Positions 61,730 to 64,000 of a stretch of DNA of 64,000 nucleotides are shown piece after piece (the first letter of the stretch is position 1; each line of letters starts with the position of its first letter). The stretch comes from Cryptomeria japonica (taxonomy: Eukaryota > Streptophyta > Pinopsida > Cupressales > Cupressaceae): contig NC_081409.1 of assembly GCF_030272615.1 (NCBI RefSeq), positions 246,389,502-246,453,501 of the forward strand, read 5' to 3'. The notes under the pieces are model-generated. The model worked only from the letters and a program-made list of their open reading frames with translations, made no database searches and had not been told where the DNA came from. A program made the translations under genes and the position numbers.

Positions 61730-64000
61730 ATGGTTGAAACCCGTCTTCAAAAATCTAGGAGAGAAACTAAAGAGGCTCAAGAGTCCGCAAACATGAGTGT
61801 CTATGAGTATGACAATGATGTCTTTTTCAATATTGATCATAACACATTACCTGACATGGATGTCTATAGAAACATTCCAAATGTTGAGAACATGGACACT
61901 ACAAACAACAATGATACACACAATGACAATATGGACAACTTTTCCGTACATTCAGCAGATGTGGAAGAATCCATTATGAATCCCCATTTCAATCGATTGG
62001 TTGAGGAAATAATGAGAAGGGATAGACAATACTTCTTACAAATGATGGCACAAAGTGGAGCCAAGATACCTCATGATTTTGACATGTCTCAAATAATGGA
62101 AAATCGACCTTTGCGACAACCTCACTCCAACATGGATCAAAGGAGACCTAATAGTGGAGGAAATAGAGGACCATATATGGTACCTGAATCACCATCATCT
62201 TTGCTTCAAAAACCTGAGGTCCCACATACACATGGTCAAGCATATGATACTCACCTTCACAGACCATTATGGAAGTCTTATGCAGAAAGATATGCTCAAT
62301 CACATACCCATGCTAAGGATCAACCACCAAAGCAATTGGATATTCAAAGGTATGCTCAAAATTTGGACACAAGGAAACCCCGTGTCAAATTTGGGAGCAA
62401 CACATTAGAACATGACATGCCTGTAGAGTATGGTATACATGGACAAAATAGATATGGCATCCCTCAACATGAATCTATACCAAGTGGTCCATATACGTAG
62501 CATCACTATAGACCTCCTCCATATGAACATGTGTATGATCAATATCATCCATATATGCAACATGCTCCTCCTCCAATTGGTGCCTCAAGCATGGGGTATG
62601 GTCCAAGAAGTCGATCTCCACCTAAGAGCAATTTGGAGCAACAAATCAGGGACTTACAAAAGAAAATGGAGGACATAAATACACCGAAGCCAACATACAC
62701 GATGAGAGACATATGTCCTTATCCATTTGACAAAAGCATTCCAATGCCTCCATTTCCTACACACTTTGTGACGCCTAAGTTTGATAAGTATAGAGGAAAA
62801 GGGAATCCTAAGGCACACATAAGATAGTTTTTCACAGCTTGCATTGAGGTAGCAGCAGAAGAGACATATTTGATGAGATTATCCCCGCAAAGCCTAGGTG
62901 ATTAAGCTATGGAATGGTTCTCCCAACTTCCACTTGGTATTAAGTCATGGGGTGACTTAGCAGAGGCATTTATTCAACATTTCTCCTACAATATAGAGAC
63001 AGACATATCAGTCACTACTTTGTGCAACACCAAGCAAAAAGAGGGAGAGTCTTTTGCATCATTCTTACAAAGATGGAGAAATCTAGCCAGCAAATACTCT
63101 TGTGAAATTCCACAAAAACAAATGGTAGAAATGTTCACCCAGAATGTTAACAAAGACATTGGCTATGATCTAAGGAAAGCTTGTTTGTCCACCTTCAAGG
63201 ACGTTATTGAAAAAGGCTTAGCGACAAAAAAGGTCCTAATTGAACAAGGAGTCATTAAGATATTCAAGGAAAACAAAGATGACTTTAAGGGAAAAGACAA
63301 GCCAAGATTTTGGAATAGAAACAAGAACACAGTCAATGATGGTGTTGTGGATGCCAACACAGTGCGACCCAAATTCATTTTTTGGGGATCAAGTTCTACA
63401 AACAATCAAGTGAATACTCAAAAAACTTCCAGATCATGAAGGAAGTACACTCCATTGGGAGAACCACTTGAATCAGTCTTCAAAAAGCTAGTGGCAAACA
63501 AGGTAATCATAGTTCTAGATTTTCCTCCATATGAACCAAAGGTTAAACCAAATTGGTGGAATGATGATGAGTATTGTGAATTTCATAAGAGCAAGGGTCA
63601 TGAGACAGGAAATTGTCATCGACTGAAGAACATCATACAAGATCTCATTGATAGAGGTGACATTGAAATTGAGGGACACTCATCCAATCAAGAACATGAG
63701 ATGTTCAAGGAACCATTCCCAAAGCATGACAAGGGAAAAGTTAAAGCCATAGATGACCAAACCAACTATACTAGAGCATCTTATAACTACGATTCAACCA
63801 TCAATCACATCTCGATGGACAATTATGTCTCTACCATTATTATCAAGGACAAAACCCCTGAGAATTCTACCCAGAGACCCAAGATTGTCCTAAAAGGTGT
63901 TGGATCTTCTTCCGAACTTACCTTTGAATGTCATGTTACAACCCATCGAGGTAAATTCACTTTGCAGGGTGCTCTAGCCAAGAACACCACCTCCTCATCG
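61730..64000 (+). pseudogene. gypsy gag-protease polyprotein, four nonsense codons
   Basis: One reading frame runs from ATG 61730 to the window end without a frameshift, interrupted by TAG 62498-62500, TAG 62825-62827, TAA 62903-62905 and TGA 63437-63439. An acidic, Asn/Asp-rich N-terminus precedes a Pro/His/Tyr-rich region. Retrotrans_gag follows at 62740-63260 (FDKYRGKGNPKAHIR, AMEWFSQLPLGIKSWGDLAE, ESFASFLQRWRNLASKY). A variant knuckle CEFHKSKGHETGNC is near 63575-63620. The tail (STIIIKDKTPENS ... GVGSSSELTFECHV) is likely the protease approach. The architecture matches the 47919 gag. Confidence 0.88.

Larger units (their letters stand above)
58652..64000 (+). mobile_element. gypsy element (+), runs off the window
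   Basis: 5' LTR 58652-59433, PBS-like site, 2.3-kb leader with phased motif arrays, and gag-protease from 61730. It is inserted in the integrase of the minus-strand gypsy, so it is the youngest member of that nest. The right part is outside the window; whether it carries RT and integrase is unknown. Confidence 0.88.

Overview
This window looks like nuclear DNA of a seed plant with a large, repeat-rich genome. A gymnosperm (conifer) is my guess from the overall style of the elements; that is inference, not proof. There is no bacterial gene organisation. Almost everything recognisable is retrotransposon: Ty3/gypsy and Ty1/copia LTR elements and two L1-like LINEs, mostly broken by stops and frameshifts. 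I see one plausible host gene, a B3-domain protein at 18002-18655 (+), and one decayed pentatricopeptide-repeat (PPR) fragment near 22481-22690 (+). No rRNA or tRNA gene was recognised.

Layout. 1-1090: gypsy integrase remnant (+), then its A-rich 3' spacer. 2600-7850: mostly anonymous, with a 51-bp minisatellite, a degraded polyprotein-like stretch and a GA-rich tract. 7855-8563: two unrecognised ORFs (-). 8962-9074: (TA)n. 9075-14700: LINE-1 (-), broken. 15126-16519: solo LTR (+). 16520-18000: very AT-rich. 18002-18655: B3 gene. 18656-23551: anonymous DNA with two minisatellites and the PPR remnant. 23552-29935: LINE-2 (-), structurally complete with a 17-bp target-site duplication (TSD) and an extra ORF after its RNase H. 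29953-31930: a 177-bp duplication, then the 3' end of a copia element with its LTR. 32038-36239: complete non-autonomous copia element (gag-protease only), TSD ATGTC. 36245-38229: leader side of a minus-strand gypsy element, whose 5' LTR is 38230-39676. 39682-41096: copia RNase H and 3' LTR. 41097-42191: CT-rich spacer. 42192-54421: copia element (truncated 5' LTR, gag, protease, integrase, RT), split by a complete non-autonomous gypsy gag-protease element at 45548-53297 (TSD GCTTT). 54422-58651: 3' LTR and 3' pol of a minus-strand gypsy. 58652-64000: a plus-strand gypsy inserted in its integrase, with 5' LTR, long leader and gag-protease; it runs off the window.

Three points stand out. First, the leader of the last element holds two arrays of a CGCGTCTGTGT-like motif at alternating 19- and 21-bp spacing (14 and 8 copies). 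Second, both LTR elements that are complete and bounded by perfect TSDs (one copia, one gypsy) encode only gag and protease, each with one in-frame TGA followed by more than 135 further open codons. Third, the two halves of a copia element, each cut at the same CATGG by a minus-strand gypsy LTR, lie in swapped order, which points to a tandem duplication or a rearrangement (or misassembly) of an already nested block.
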